Shown here piece after piece: positions 38,666 to 46,122 of a stretch of 46,122 nucleotides of DNA; position 1 is the first letter of the stretch; each line of letters begins with the position of its first letter. Origin of the DNA: Gammaproteobacteria bacterium. Its GTDB lineage: Bacteria; Pseudomonadota; Gammaproteobacteria; Steroidobacterales; Woeseiaceae. Both the position numbers and the translations under genes were made by a program. The notes under the pieces are model-generated. The model made no database searches. It saw nothing but the letters and a program-made list of their open reading frames with translations, and had not been told where the DNA came from. Location of the stretch: positions 1-46,122 of the forward strand of contig JAUIDP010000019.1 in NCBI GenBank assembly GCA_030429005.1. The letters run 5' to 3'.

Positions 38666-39642
38666 CCTCTCCTGGTTTTTTGTCGTTCGTCGGCGACCCG
38701 CTGCAGGAAGCGCTCGAGGTCGTCTGCCAGCGGTGCCGTGAAATGCAGCTCGTTGCCGCTTTGATCCGGGAATGCAATGGACTGGGCGTGCAGAAACAGC
38801 CGCTTCAGTCCCAGCCTGCGCGCCACACGATTTTCTTCTGAATCGCCGTAACGCTCATCGCCCAGCAGCGGATGTTCATAATGCTCGAGATGCACCCGGA
38901 TCTGGTGCGTACGACCCGTCAGCGGCGCACACAACAACAGGCTGTATTTGCCATGCTTGCGCGATAGCTGCACGCGGGTCCGGGCCGGCTTGCCTTCGTG
39001 GCTGACGATGACATGACGCTCGCCGCCCTTCCGGTTCTGCACCAACAATGGTTCGTCAATCAATTGCTCGCCCAGCTGCCAGTCGCCAACCGCCAGGCCC
39101 AGGTAGTTTTTCTCGACCTGACCCTCGCGAAAGCGCTCGTGCAATTCGCGCAACGCACTGCGGCGCTTCGCGAGAACAAGACAACCCGAGGTTTCGCGAT
39201 CGAGCCGGTGCACGAGGGACAGATCCTTCAGGTCCGGGCGCGCGCTGCGGAGAATTTCGATAACACCGTGGCTGACGCCGCTGCCGCCGTGAACGGCAAG
39301 GCCCGAAGGCTTGTCGAGCACCAGTAGCCGCTTGTCCTCATACAAGACTCTTTCGAGAAGATCCCGGCCGTGTTTCGGGTCGGGCGCATCGCCGTCGGGC
39401 CGCAGCCGCACTGGCGGAACGCGCACCTCGTCACCTTCCACCAGCTTGTACTCCGCCCGTACGCGACCGCCGTTGACACGGACCTCACCGCGGCGCAACA
39501 GCCGGTAGACCCTGCCCTTGGGCACGCCCGGCAATTCCCGGCGCAGGAAATTGTCGATCCGCTGCCCGGCCAGATCCGCGTCGATGCGGACCTTGCGGAC
39601 CTTGCTGAGCGGGCCCTGGTGCTGCTTCGGATTTTGCTGCAT
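38656..39642 (-). CDS. rluC: 23S rRNA pseudouridine synthase RluC
   Basis: Converts U955, U2504 and U2580 (E. coli numbering) of 23S rRNA to pseudouridine. The 328-residue protein has an S4 RNA-binding domain (about 25-80, QRIDNFLRRELPGVPKGRVYRLLRRGEVRVNGG) and the RluA-type catalytic domain with HRLDRETSG (145-153, catalytic Asp148). TGRTHQIRVHL and FLHAQSIAFP are the later family motifs. I start at the ATG at 39642; a TTG two codons earlier is less likely. It is divergent from rne, the same order as E. coli rluC/rne. Confidence 0.95.
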   Translation of the reverse strand: MQQNPKQHQGPLSKVRKVRIDADLAGQRIDNFLRRELPGVPKGRVYRLLRRGEVRVNGGRVRAEYKLVEGDEVRVPPVRLRPDGDAPDPKHGRDLLERVLYEDKRLLVLDKPSGLAVHGGSGVSHGVIEILRSARPDLKDLSLVHRLDRETSGCLVLAKRRSALRELHERFREGQVEKNYLGLAVGDWQLGEQLIDEPLLVQNRKGGERHVIVSHEGKPARTRVQLSRKHGKYSLLLCAPLTGRTHQIRVHLEHYEHPLLGDERYGDSEENRVARRLGLKRLFLHAQSIAFPDQSGNELHFTAPLADDLERFLQRVADERQKTRRGQD

Positions 39643-39652
39643 GATCAATAAG

Positions 39653-39680
39653 TTGATGGAGTCCGGGGGTGTGTTATATT
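39653..39680 (+). promoter_or_regulatory. Likely rne promoter
   Basis: TTGATG (39653-39658) and TATATT (39675-39680) are separated by 16 bases. It lies immediately upstream of rluC on the other strand and about 360 bases before the RNase E start, leaving a long leader. Confidence 0.5.
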
Positions 39681-40043
39681 AGCCGCCGTTGAGGCCCGGT
39701 CCGCTGGATCCGGCATCTACCCGGCCGCTGCGGCCATCCCCTCTGGAATGTCCGCGTCGGTATTAGACACTATTTGAAGATTTATTTTCGGCTTCGCGCA
39801 GCGAAGCCTACCTGGATGGCAAACAGCTTGTAACAAAGCGACCGCCAGCGCGGCCCAGCCGCAGGGACTACATGTTGAATTTCCTACGAGCACTGAAGGA
39901 CAAGTTTCAGGCTCAGCACAATTGGCTCATCGACACCGCAGGCGCGTTTCTACGCGACGTCTCGCTGTGCGAGCCTCCCTGCGCACGCCCCCTGGCCACT
40001 CGTTACAACGCCTTGCCTTCCCTAACCTATCAAGCAGGGCATT
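39681..40043 (+). other. Long rne 5' leader with hairpin and short reading frame
   Basis: About 360 bases lie between the proposed promoter and the rne ATG. The E. coli rne leader is of similar length and contains hairpins that RNase E recognises to control its own message. Here a GGCTTCGC/GCGAAGCC hairpin is seen at 39790-39808. A short frame begins at 39872, with GCAGGGA before its ATG, and runs past the rne start in another frame; whether it is translated is unknown. No RNA family was identified. Confidence 0.45.
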
Positions 40044-42551
40044 ATGAAAAGAATGTTAATCAATGCAACTCAGGAAGAAGAGTTGCGCATGGCATTGGTC
40101 GATGGCCAACGCCTCTATGATCTGAATATAGAACTACCCGCAGGCGAACGAAAAAAAGCAAACATATACAAGGGCAAAATCACCCGCATCGAGCCGAGCC
40201 TCGAAGCCGCCTTTGTCGACTACGGTGCCGAGCGCCACGGATTCCTGCCCCTCAAGGAAATTTCCAGCGAATACTTTGTCAAGCCGGTCGACTCCGGCAA
40301 GCCTAATATTCGTGAAGTCCTGAAAGAAGGCCAGGACATTGTCGTGCAGATTGACAAGGAAGAGCGCGGCAACAAGGGCGCCGCGCTGACGACTTTTGTC
40401 AGCCTGGCGGGCCGCTTTATCGTCCTCAAACCCAACAAGGCCCGTTCCGGCGGCGTCTCGCGCCGTATTGTCGGTGACGATCGCGATTCCGCCAGGGAGT
40501 CGCTGAACAGCATCGAAGTGCCCAAGGGCATGAGTGTCATCCTGCGTACCGCGGGAATCGATCGCAGCCCCGAAGAACTGGCCTGGGACCTCGAAAACCT
40601 GCTGACCATCTGGACGGCCATCCTGAACGTCGTGCTGGAACGCAAATCGCCGTTCCTGATCTACCGGGAGAGCAACTCGGTAATTCGCGCGCTGCGCGAC
40701 TACCTGACCAGCGACCTCGGCGAAATCCTGATCGACGACGAGGCGACCTATAAGGAAGCTGCCGAGTTTGTCGAACAGGTGATGCCGCAGAACGCCAAAA
40801 AACTGAAGCACTACACGGACCCGGTGCCGCTGTTTACGCGCTTCCAGATCGAAACACAGATCGAGTCGGCATTTACCCACTCGGTATCGCTGCCATCGGG
40901 CGGCAGCATCGTCATTGACCATACCGAGGCTCTCGTTTCCATCGATATCAACTCCGCGCGCGCGACCAAGGGCAGCGACATCGAGGCGACTGCGCTGAAC
41001 ACCAACCTGGAAGCAGCCGACGAAATTGCGCGGCAATTGCGTATTCGCGACCTCGGCGGCCTGGTCGTGATCGATTTCATCGACATGGGGCCGCAGAAAA
41101 ATCAGCGGGCCGTGGAAAACCGACTGCGCGAAGCCGTTCGGCAGGACCGGGCCCGGGTGCAAATCGGCAAGATCTCACGCTTCGGTTTGCTCGAGATGTC
41201 GCGGCAACGGCTGCGTCCGTCGCTGGGTGAATCAAGCTATCTCACCTGCCCGCGTTGCTCCGGTATCGGCACGATTCGCAGCATCGAGTCGCTGGCATTG
41301 GCTATCCTGCGCATCATTGGCGAGGAAGCCCGCAAGGAACGCACGGCGAAAGTCATTGCCCAGTTACCGGTCGAAGTTGCGACCTACCTGCTGAATGAAA
41401 AGCGTGACTGGGTGCAGAGCCTCGAGTCCCGCAACGAGATGCAGGTTGTGCTGGTCGCCAATTCCAACCTCGAAACGCCCCACTACGATGTTCGACGCGT
41501 ACGTGACGACCAGACCGAACTGCCGGAGAATGCCGGCGCCAGCTACGAGTTGAAGCAGGCGGACATGGAGCCGGAATCGCCACAGGAAATCCTGGCGCGC
41601 AAGGCGATCGAGCCCGCCGCGATTTCCGTACTGAAACCATCAACGCAGGCGCCGAAGCCACAACCGAAACCCAAACCGGAAAGCCAGGGATTCTGGGCGT
41701 GGCTGACCGGACTTTTCGGCGGCAGCGAACCAGCGCCTGCGAAGAAAAAACCGGCGCGCAGCCGACGCACTTCGCAGCGCAGTAGTGACGATCAAAGCAA
41801 AGGCAATCAACGCAAACGGAGCCAGAATCGCAAACGGCCGCAAAAGCCCGCCAAGAAGTCAGCCAAGAAGTCGGCTGGTTCGGCAGACAGTCGTCGCAAG
41901 AAAGACACTGGCAAGCCCAACAAGTCATCGGACGGTACGCAATCCGCGAAACAAGGCGACGCAACAGAAAACACCGAGAAAAAGCCAGCACAGCGCAGGC
42001 GCAGTCGTGGCGGTCGGCGTCGGCGGCGCAGCGGCAACAACGACAAGTCGAACGGCGCGGCCAACGCTGCGGCGGATACGCGCAAGAGCAATGGCAAAGG
42101 ATCCGGGCAGGAGGCAAACCAGGCTGCGGGGCAACAGTCCGGACCCGCGGCTGATGCGATAGCCGACCCCAAGTCCGGCGCGAATCCCAAGGCCCGGGCG
42201 AAAAGGGAGCCCAGGCCGGCAGCCGACGCGAGTGCAAAACCCGAAGCCGGTTCCGGGCCGGATACCGGATCGAAACCCGAGGCAAAGGCAGAAACCAAGC
42301 GCATGCCGGCGGCCAAACCAAAAACCGAAAACCGGCCTGAGCCGGACGCAAAGCCCGCGAGCGAGCCCAAACCCGCGACCAGGCCTGCATCCGACACGAA
42401 GCCCGGGACAGGCGCTGCCCCGAAATCGGGCAATGGCCCGGAGCCTGCCGCGAAAGCGCCAGCGCCAGCGCAACCAAAACCGGTTCCCGAGCCGGCAGCA
42501 AGGCCCGCCGAAAAACCGGAAGGCCGCCTGCTACCCTGGGACAACGACTAA
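40044..42551 (+). CDS. rne: Ribonuclease E
   Basis: The main endoribonuclease of mRNA decay and rRNA/tRNA processing and the degradosome scaffold. The 835 residues divide into a catalytic half and a disordered tail. The catalytic half has an S1 domain (about 35-120), the DNase I-like site with Asp301 (SIDINSARA) and Asp344 (VVIDFIDMG), and the Zn-link CPRC (402-405). The tail begins near 505, with a probable membrane-targeting amphipathic helix at about 549-559 (GFWAWLTGLFG), basic arginine-rich segments near 640, and then long Ala-Pro-Lys repeats. It ends in a conserved-looking GRLLPWDND. The large antisense frames here are compositional shadows. Confidence 0.97.
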   Translation: MKRMLINATQEEELRMALVDGQRLYDLNIELPAGERKKANIYKGKITRIEPSLEAAFVDYGAERHGFLPLKEISSEYFVKPVDSGKPNIREVLKEGQDIVVQIDKEERGNKGAALTTFVSLAGRFIVLKPNKARSGGVSRRIVGDDRDSARESLNSIEVPKGMSVILRTAGIDRSPEELAWDLENLLTIWTAILNVVLERKSPFLIYRESNSVIRALRDYLTSDLGEILIDDEATYKEAAEFVEQVMPQNAKKLKHYTDPVPLFTRFQIETQIESAFTHSVSLPSGGSIVIDHTEALVSIDINSARATKGSDIEATALNTNLEAADEIARQLRIRDLGGLVVIDFIDMGPQKNQRAVENRLREAVRQDRARVQIGKISRFGLLEMSRQRLRPSLGESSYLTCPRCSGIGTIRSIESLALAILRIIGEEARKERTAKVIAQLPVEVATYLLNEKRDWVQSLESRNEMQVVLVANSNLETPHYDVRRVRDDQTELPENAGASYELKQADMEPESPQEILARKAIEPAAISVLKPSTQAPKPQPKPKPESQGFWAWLTGLFGGSEPAPAKKKPARSRRTSQRSSDDQSKGNQRKRSQNRKRPQKPAKKSAKKSAGSADSRRKKDTGKPNKSSDGTQSAKQGDATENTEKKPAQRRRSRGGRRRRRSGNNDKSNGAANAAADTRKSNGKGSGQEANQAAGQQSGPAADAIADPKSGANPKARAKREPRPAADASAKPEAGSGPDTGSKPEAKAETKRMPAAKPKTENRPEPDAKPASEPKPATRPASDTKPGTGAAPKSGNGPEPAAKAPAPAQPKPVPEPAARPAEKPEGRLLPWDND

Positions 42552-42565
42552 GCTGCGCATGTTGA

Positions 42566-42594
42566 GCGCATCTCGAGTCATGCTCGAGATGCGC
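42566..42594. repeat. Perfect 12-bp hairpin after rne
   Basis: GCGCATCTCGAG (42566-42577) is the exact reverse complement of CTCGAGATGCGC (42583-42594), five-base loop. It is followed by CTCTACTACC and not by a T-run, so termination would be Rho-dependent or helped by the stem; it could also stabilise the mRNA end. Confidence 0.6.
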
Positions 42595-42653
42595 CTCTAC
42601 TACCGTCCGCCCCCGCAGGCAGGACAGGTCTGTACATAACTCCAATTATTGAG

Positions 42654-42683
42654 CAGACAGGCGAATACCCGATTTCATATAAT
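42654..42683 (+). promoter_or_regulatory. Probable promoter of the S9 peptidase gene
   Basis: A perfect TATAAT (42678-42683) lies 18 bases after CAGACA (42654-42659). The GTG start is 50 bases downstream. Confidence 0.5.
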
Positions 42684-42732
42684 TGGTGTACCTGTCACTA
42701 CGACTCAGAATAATTAAATTGGGGGAATACCA

Positions 42733-44682
42733 GTGCCTGGAATCAACCGACGACTAGCGATTATCCCACTCGTCCTGCTGCTTGCGGGTCCTGCCGGCGC
42801 GGCGACGCTGGAACAGCTGTACGAACGCCCGAAAATCACGGAAATCAAGATCTCGCCGACCGGCGAGTACCTGGCGCTGCGCGTATTCGGGGATGGCAAG
42901 CACTCCATCCTGTTCCTCGACAGGGCTTCGCATGAGGCGCTCGGCAGCCTGCAGTATCACGGTGAAAGCGAAGTCGGAACTTTCTTCTGGGCCAACCCGG
43001 AGCGCGTTGTCTCGCACGTGTACGAGCTCGGCGAAGGCCAGAAAGCGCCGGTAAACTACGGAGAGCTCATCGCCGGCAACTATGACGGCAGCAATGCCGA
43101 AGCCATTTTCGGTTACCGCGCCGGCGAACGCCGAACGGCTTCAATCATCAAGAAAAAGGAAGTCGAATATGCCTGGGGCAGCGTGATCGATCCGCTGCCC
43201 GAGGACAAGGACAACATTCTTATTTCGTCACAGTCCATGTCCTCTTCATCCGGCCGCCCTCCGGCCGCCGTTTTGCTGGATGTCTATTCGGGTCGCAGCG
43301 GCAAGCGCATGCATTCGGCGAAGTATGCCGGCGGCGCGTTTCTGACCGACAAGGCCGGACAAGTCCGGCTGGTCTCCGGCGTCGATGATGGCCTGAGATT
43401 GCACGTCGAGGCGCTTCCGTCCGGCGCTGAAGAGTGGATCGAACTGGATGCGACGAAGTTTGGTTCCAGCTTCGACCCGGTGGCGATCAGCGACGACGGC
43501 CTGTCTGCATACATACTGAGCAATGCGGACGGCGACAAACGCGGACTGCACAAGATTTCGCTGGACGGCACTGAAAGCAAGCGCATCTATGCCAATGAAG
43601 CAGTAGACATTACTGACGTCAAACTGACGCCCGATGGAAGAAGCGTCTACGCCATGCGTATCGACAAGGACTTCCCGAGCTACCTGGTGATGTCCAGCAC
43701 ACACGAAGAAGCAACGGTCTTCAAGCAGCTGCTGCAGCTTTTTCCGGGCAAGGCCGTCACAATCACGAGTGACAGCGACGACGGTCGCTTCTGGATTGTT
43801 AATACCAGTTCGGATGTTGATCCCGGCACGTACTACCTGCTGGATCGCGAAGAAAACTCAATGCGCCCGCTCTTTCGCACGCTCCCGGACATCGATGCCG
43901 AGGACCTTTCCCCAGTCGAAGCCATCGCTTTCGAGTCTTTTGACGGGCTGAATGTCAGCGGCTACTTCACGCCTGCAAGGAACTCGAAAGCTGACATCGC
44001 GCCGATGGTCGTACTCGTACACGGTGGCCCGCGACTGCGGGACTACTGGCAGTACGACCCGGATGTACAGGCGCTGGCAACCCGGGGGTTTTCGGTTCTC
44101 CAGGTCAATTACCGCGGGTCCTCGGGATTCGGTTCTGGCTTTCTGCGCGCCGGTAACCTGCATTGGGGCGACCACATCCAGCAGGACATCATCGCCGCTA
44201 CTCGCTGGGCAATTGCTGAGGGCAAGGCCGAGGATGGCAAGGTCTGCATCATGGGAACCAGCTTTGGCGCCTACTCTGCCCTGCAGAGCTCAATCCTGGA
44301 ACCCGGGCTTTTTGCCTGCGCCGTTGGCAATGCCGGCATCTACGACCTGGAGTTGATGTACAAGGAAGGCGATATCGAAGACTACTACGGTGGTGTGGCT
44401 TACCTCGAAAGCGCGATTGGTCGCGACGCAGAGCAATTGCGGAAGTTTTCGCCTGTCTACAACGTCGCTGAGATCGAAAACCCGGTGTTCATTGCGCATG
44501 GTCGTGCGGATGATCGGGCGCCGTACGAGCATGCACAGCGCCTGATGAAAGCGCTTGACGACCACGACAAGGACTACGAAACGTTTATTCGCAGTGGCGA
44601 AGCGCACGGCTTTTATGACATCGAGAACCAGGTCGAGTACATGGAAGAAGCGCTGAAGTTCTTAGAGAAGCACTTGCAATAG
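42733..44682 (+). CDS. S9 family serine peptidase (prolyl oligopeptidase type)
   Basis: A secreted or periplasmic peptidase, 649 residues. The GTG start is preceded by GGGGG. A signal peptide ends near AGA-AT (residue 23). A beta-propeller covers about 30-390, marked by TLEQLYERPKITEIKISPTGEYLALR and similar TPDG/SDDG turns. The alpha/beta hydrolase domain follows, with LVHGGPRLRDYW, the nucleophile elbow GTSFGAYS (Ser510), Asp593 or 594 in HGRADDRAP, and His625 in GEAHGFYD. This domain order fits dipeptidyl/acylaminoacyl peptidases. No operon partner is evident; it has its own promoter-like site. Confidence 0.92.
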   Translation: MPGINRRLAIIPLVLLLAGPAGAATLEQLYERPKITEIKISPTGEYLALRVFGDGKHSILFLDRASHEALGSLQYHGESEVGTFFWANPERVVSHVYELGEGQKAPVNYGELIAGNYDGSNAEAIFGYRAGERRTASIIKKKEVEYAWGSVIDPLPEDKDNILISSQSMSSSSGRPPAAVLLDVYSGRSGKRMHSAKYAGGAFLTDKAGQVRLVSGVDDGLRLHVEALPSGAEEWIELDATKFGSSFDPVAISDDGLSAYILSNADGDKRGLHKISLDGTESKRIYANEAVDITDVKLTPDGRSVYAMRIDKDFPSYLVMSSTHEEATVFKQLLQLFPGKAVTITSDSDDGRFWIVNTSSDVDPGTYYLLDREENSMRPLFRTLPDIDAEDLSPVEAIAFESFDGLNVSGYFTPARNSKADIAPMVVLVHGGPRLRDYWQYDPDVQALATRGFSVLQVNYRGSSGFGSGFLRAGNLHWGDHIQQDIIAATRWAIAEGKAEDGKVCIMGTSFGAYSALQSSILEPGLFACAVGNAGIYDLELMYKEGDIEDYYGGVAYLESAIGRDAEQLRKFSPVYNVAEIENPVFIAHGRADDRAPYEHAQRLMKALDDHDKDYETFIRSGEAHGFYDIENQVEYMEEALKFLEKHLQ

Positions 44683-44696
44683 GCAAGACTGGCCTC

Positions 44697-45527
44697 TTAC
44701 AGCTTCGGCAGGTTCAGGACGACCAGGCGGGAGTCATCATCCGCGACAACGTGGAACAGCAGCGATTCGGCTCCGCCTCCGGCATCGAGCAGCGCGCCGA
44801 TACCATCGTATTGACCCTGGGCGCCAAGTGTTCCGCAACTTGAGAAGTCAATATCGAAACGGTACATGTTGTAGTTGCTGTCGATGACCCGGACATCGCC
44901 GAGCGCCATACAACCTTCTGTATCGGATCCCGACAGTGCACCATTGATGTCGATCAGGTAAGTCAGTGTATACCCGCTCGGATCGGACGCCGAGTACGTT
45001 CCGGCTATGGTCGCCAGGCTCGAGTCGTTTTCGTAGATCGGGTCATAAGTGACTGCAAGCTTGGTTCCACGAGACGAATTATGGATGAGGTCGCCTTCGA
45101 TGGATACACGCTCGACGACGTCACCCTCGAACGCGCGAAAGTCACCTGGTCTGTCAAGCGTCGCGGGCAAGGTCGGTCGAAATCCGAACGAAACCGGGCT
45201 GCCACCGTATAACAGGCGCGGATCGTTGAAGTGCGACCCACTCATCGTAATCCGGCCGACATTGGCGCCGCCAACATAGACAGGATCCATACCAATCCAT
45301 TCTCCGCTCTCTGTAACGAGCATGATCGTGGCCACCGGGCAAACGGTACTACATCCGGTGACCGTCCCATGAAAGATTCCACCCGGACTGGCGTTGACTA
45401 CGGGCGGCGTTGCCGGAGGATTGGCATTGCCTCTGTTGCCGCCGCCACCTCCACCACCTCCACCGCAGGCACAGAGCGAACCAATGACAATGCTGGATAC
45501 GAGAACAGGTATAGCTGCCTTCTTCAT
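44697..45527 (-). CDS. Lipoprotein with poly-glycine linker, unknown
   Basis: A 276-residue protein whose signal peptide ends in LCAC (lipobox, likely lipidated Cys21), directly followed by nine glycines and a proline/asparagine-rich linker (NANPPATPPVVN). This is the usual surface-exposed lipoprotein layout. The mature domain repeats short strands (GGIFHGTVTGC, GRITMSGSHF, IAGTYSASDPSGYTLTYLID), suggesting a beta-sandwich or beta-barrel of about 220 residues. Cysteines at GCSTVC may pair. A good site, GGGAGAGAAG, precedes the ATG. I recognise no named family. Confidence 0.75.
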   Translation of the reverse strand: MKKAAIPVLVSSIVIGSLCACGGGGGGGGGNRGNANPPATPPVVNASPGGIFHGTVTGCSTVCPVATIMLVTESGEWIGMDPVYVGGANVGRITMSGSHFNDPRLLYGGSPVSFGFRPTLPATLDRPGDFRAFEGDVVERVSIEGDLIHNSSRGTKLAVTYDPIYENDSSLATIAGTYSASDPSGYTLTYLIDINGALSGSDTEGCMALGDVRVIDSNYNMYRFDIDFSSCGTLGAQGQYDGIGALLDAGGGAESLLFHVVADDDSRLVVLNLPKL

Positions 45528-45635
45528 GACGATCTTCTCTCCCGGTATTTGTCCCCGGCCGGGGGGACGGAGTCGGGACGATAGGTCGGCAGCTCCTGAC
45601 GGTCATGAAATTTTCACGAAGAATTGACGAATTTC

Positions 45636-46121
45636 TTAACGCGCGGTCTTGCTGATCGTGTCCAGCAGCCCCTCTGCAGCCTCTTCGACGAGATCGAGCA
45701 CTCTCTCGAACCCGGCGGCGCCGCCATAGTATGGGTCGGGCACGTCCGCGCCGGTCCGGCCACTGAACTCCAGCAACAACTGAATCCGCGCACGATGCTG
45801 CTCAGGGGCTCGCGCCTGCAGATCCCTGAGGTTGGCGTTATCCATTGCGAGAATGTAATCAAACTCGTCGAAGTCCGCGTCTGCGACGCGGCGCGCGCGG
45901 ATGTCTGTCATTGAAAACCCGCGCCGCAGCGCCGCCTCGCTGGCACGCCGGTCCGGCGGTTCACCGGTGTGATACGCGTGTGTTCCTGCCGAATCGATCC
46001 GGACCGACTCTGTCAGCCCCGCCTGTTCGACCAGGTGCCTGAAGACGCCTTCCGCTGTTGGTGATCTGCAGATATTGCCCATGCACACGAAAAGTACGCT
46101 GGTACGTGAATCTTTGGTCAT
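45636..46121 (-). CDS. Low molecular weight protein-tyrosine phosphatase
   Basis: A 161-residue cytoplasmic phosphatase, complete at the window edge (ATG at 46121). The active-site loop CMGNICRSP (Cys13, Arg19) is perfect, and the general acid Asp129 lies in VPDPYYGG. Other family blocks are IDSAGTHAYHTGEPPDRRA and ADFDEFDYILAMDNANL. It is of the Wzb/Etp/PtpA class; partners could be capsule tyrosine kinases or others, but none lies in this window. The overlapping reading frame on the plus strand is a shadow. Confidence 0.95.
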   Translation of the reverse strand: MTKDSRTSVLFVCMGNICRSPTAEGVFRHLVEQAGLTESVRIDSAGTHAYHTGEPPDRRASEAALRRGFSMTDIRARRVADADFDEFDYILAMDNANLRDLQARAPEQHRARIQLLLEFSGRTGADVPDPYYGGAAGFERVLDLVEEAAEGLLDTISKTAR

Positions 46122-46122
46122 A

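Noticed and set aside
41353-42645. 430-codon open frame antisense to the RNase E tail
   Set aside because: It is a shadow of the Ala/Pro/Lys-rich, high-GC tail and has cysteine- and arginine-rich sequence with no domain or ribosome binding site.

Overview
This window is mostly conserved chromosome of a gammaproteobacterium. The evidence is gene order and protein content: trxB / ftsK-lolA-rarA-serS, aat-infA next to clpS-clpA, a lexA-imuA-imuB-dnaE2 cassette, a type II secretion gspCDEF operon, an OprI-type lipoprotein, and the maf(yceF) / yceD-rpmF-plsX-fabH / rluC / rne block. Base composition is about 60% G+C by eye. I cannot name the genus; an uncultured marine or soil lineage would fit, but that is inference.

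Layout. (1) 1-4886 is an accessory segment, visibly more AT-rich. It holds six small unrecognised genes, all predicted to be membrane or exported proteins, and ends at a P4-type tyrosine recombinase reading leftwards. Nearly every gap between these small genes carries a copy or remnant of a short hairpin-forming intergenic element. (2) 5091-8307: an SDR oxidoreductase, a Bax inhibitor-1 family membrane protein, two tandem bactofilins read the other way with facing terminators, and a c-type cytochrome lipoprotein. (3) 8304-14290, all minus: a tightly overlapped ftsK-lolA-vanZ-rarA-serS run. (4) 14350-17488, plus: trxB, a GNAT-like (COG3146) protein with no ordinary start codon in the right place, aat and infA. 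(5) 17524-20150, minus: clpS-clpA. (6) 20399-26463, plus: gspC-D-E-F plus a small acidic protein; the pseudopilin genes are absent and GspE has lost its zinc-binding cysteines. (7) 26456-32352, minus: the SOS mutagenesis cassette behind two LexA boxes. (8) 32587-36112: an OprI-like lipoprotein, an L,D-transpeptidase, a glutathione S-transferase, a YkvA-like protein and fabH. (9) 36109-42551: plsX, rpmF, yceD, maf, rluC and rne with a long leader. (10) 42733-46121: an S9 peptidase, a poly-glycine lipoprotein and a low-molecular-weight tyrosine phosphatase.

The core genes cover DNA segregation and repair (FtsK, RarA, SOS cassette), protein turnover (ClpAS, Aat for the N-end rule), envelope biogenesis (LolA, OprI-like protein plus LDT, T2SS, bactofilins), fatty acid and phospholipid initiation (PlsX, FabH) and RNA processing (RNase E). 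The regions most likely to contain something undescribed are the small-gene array with its repeated element at 1-3600 and the cysteine-less GspE in a truncated gsp operon.
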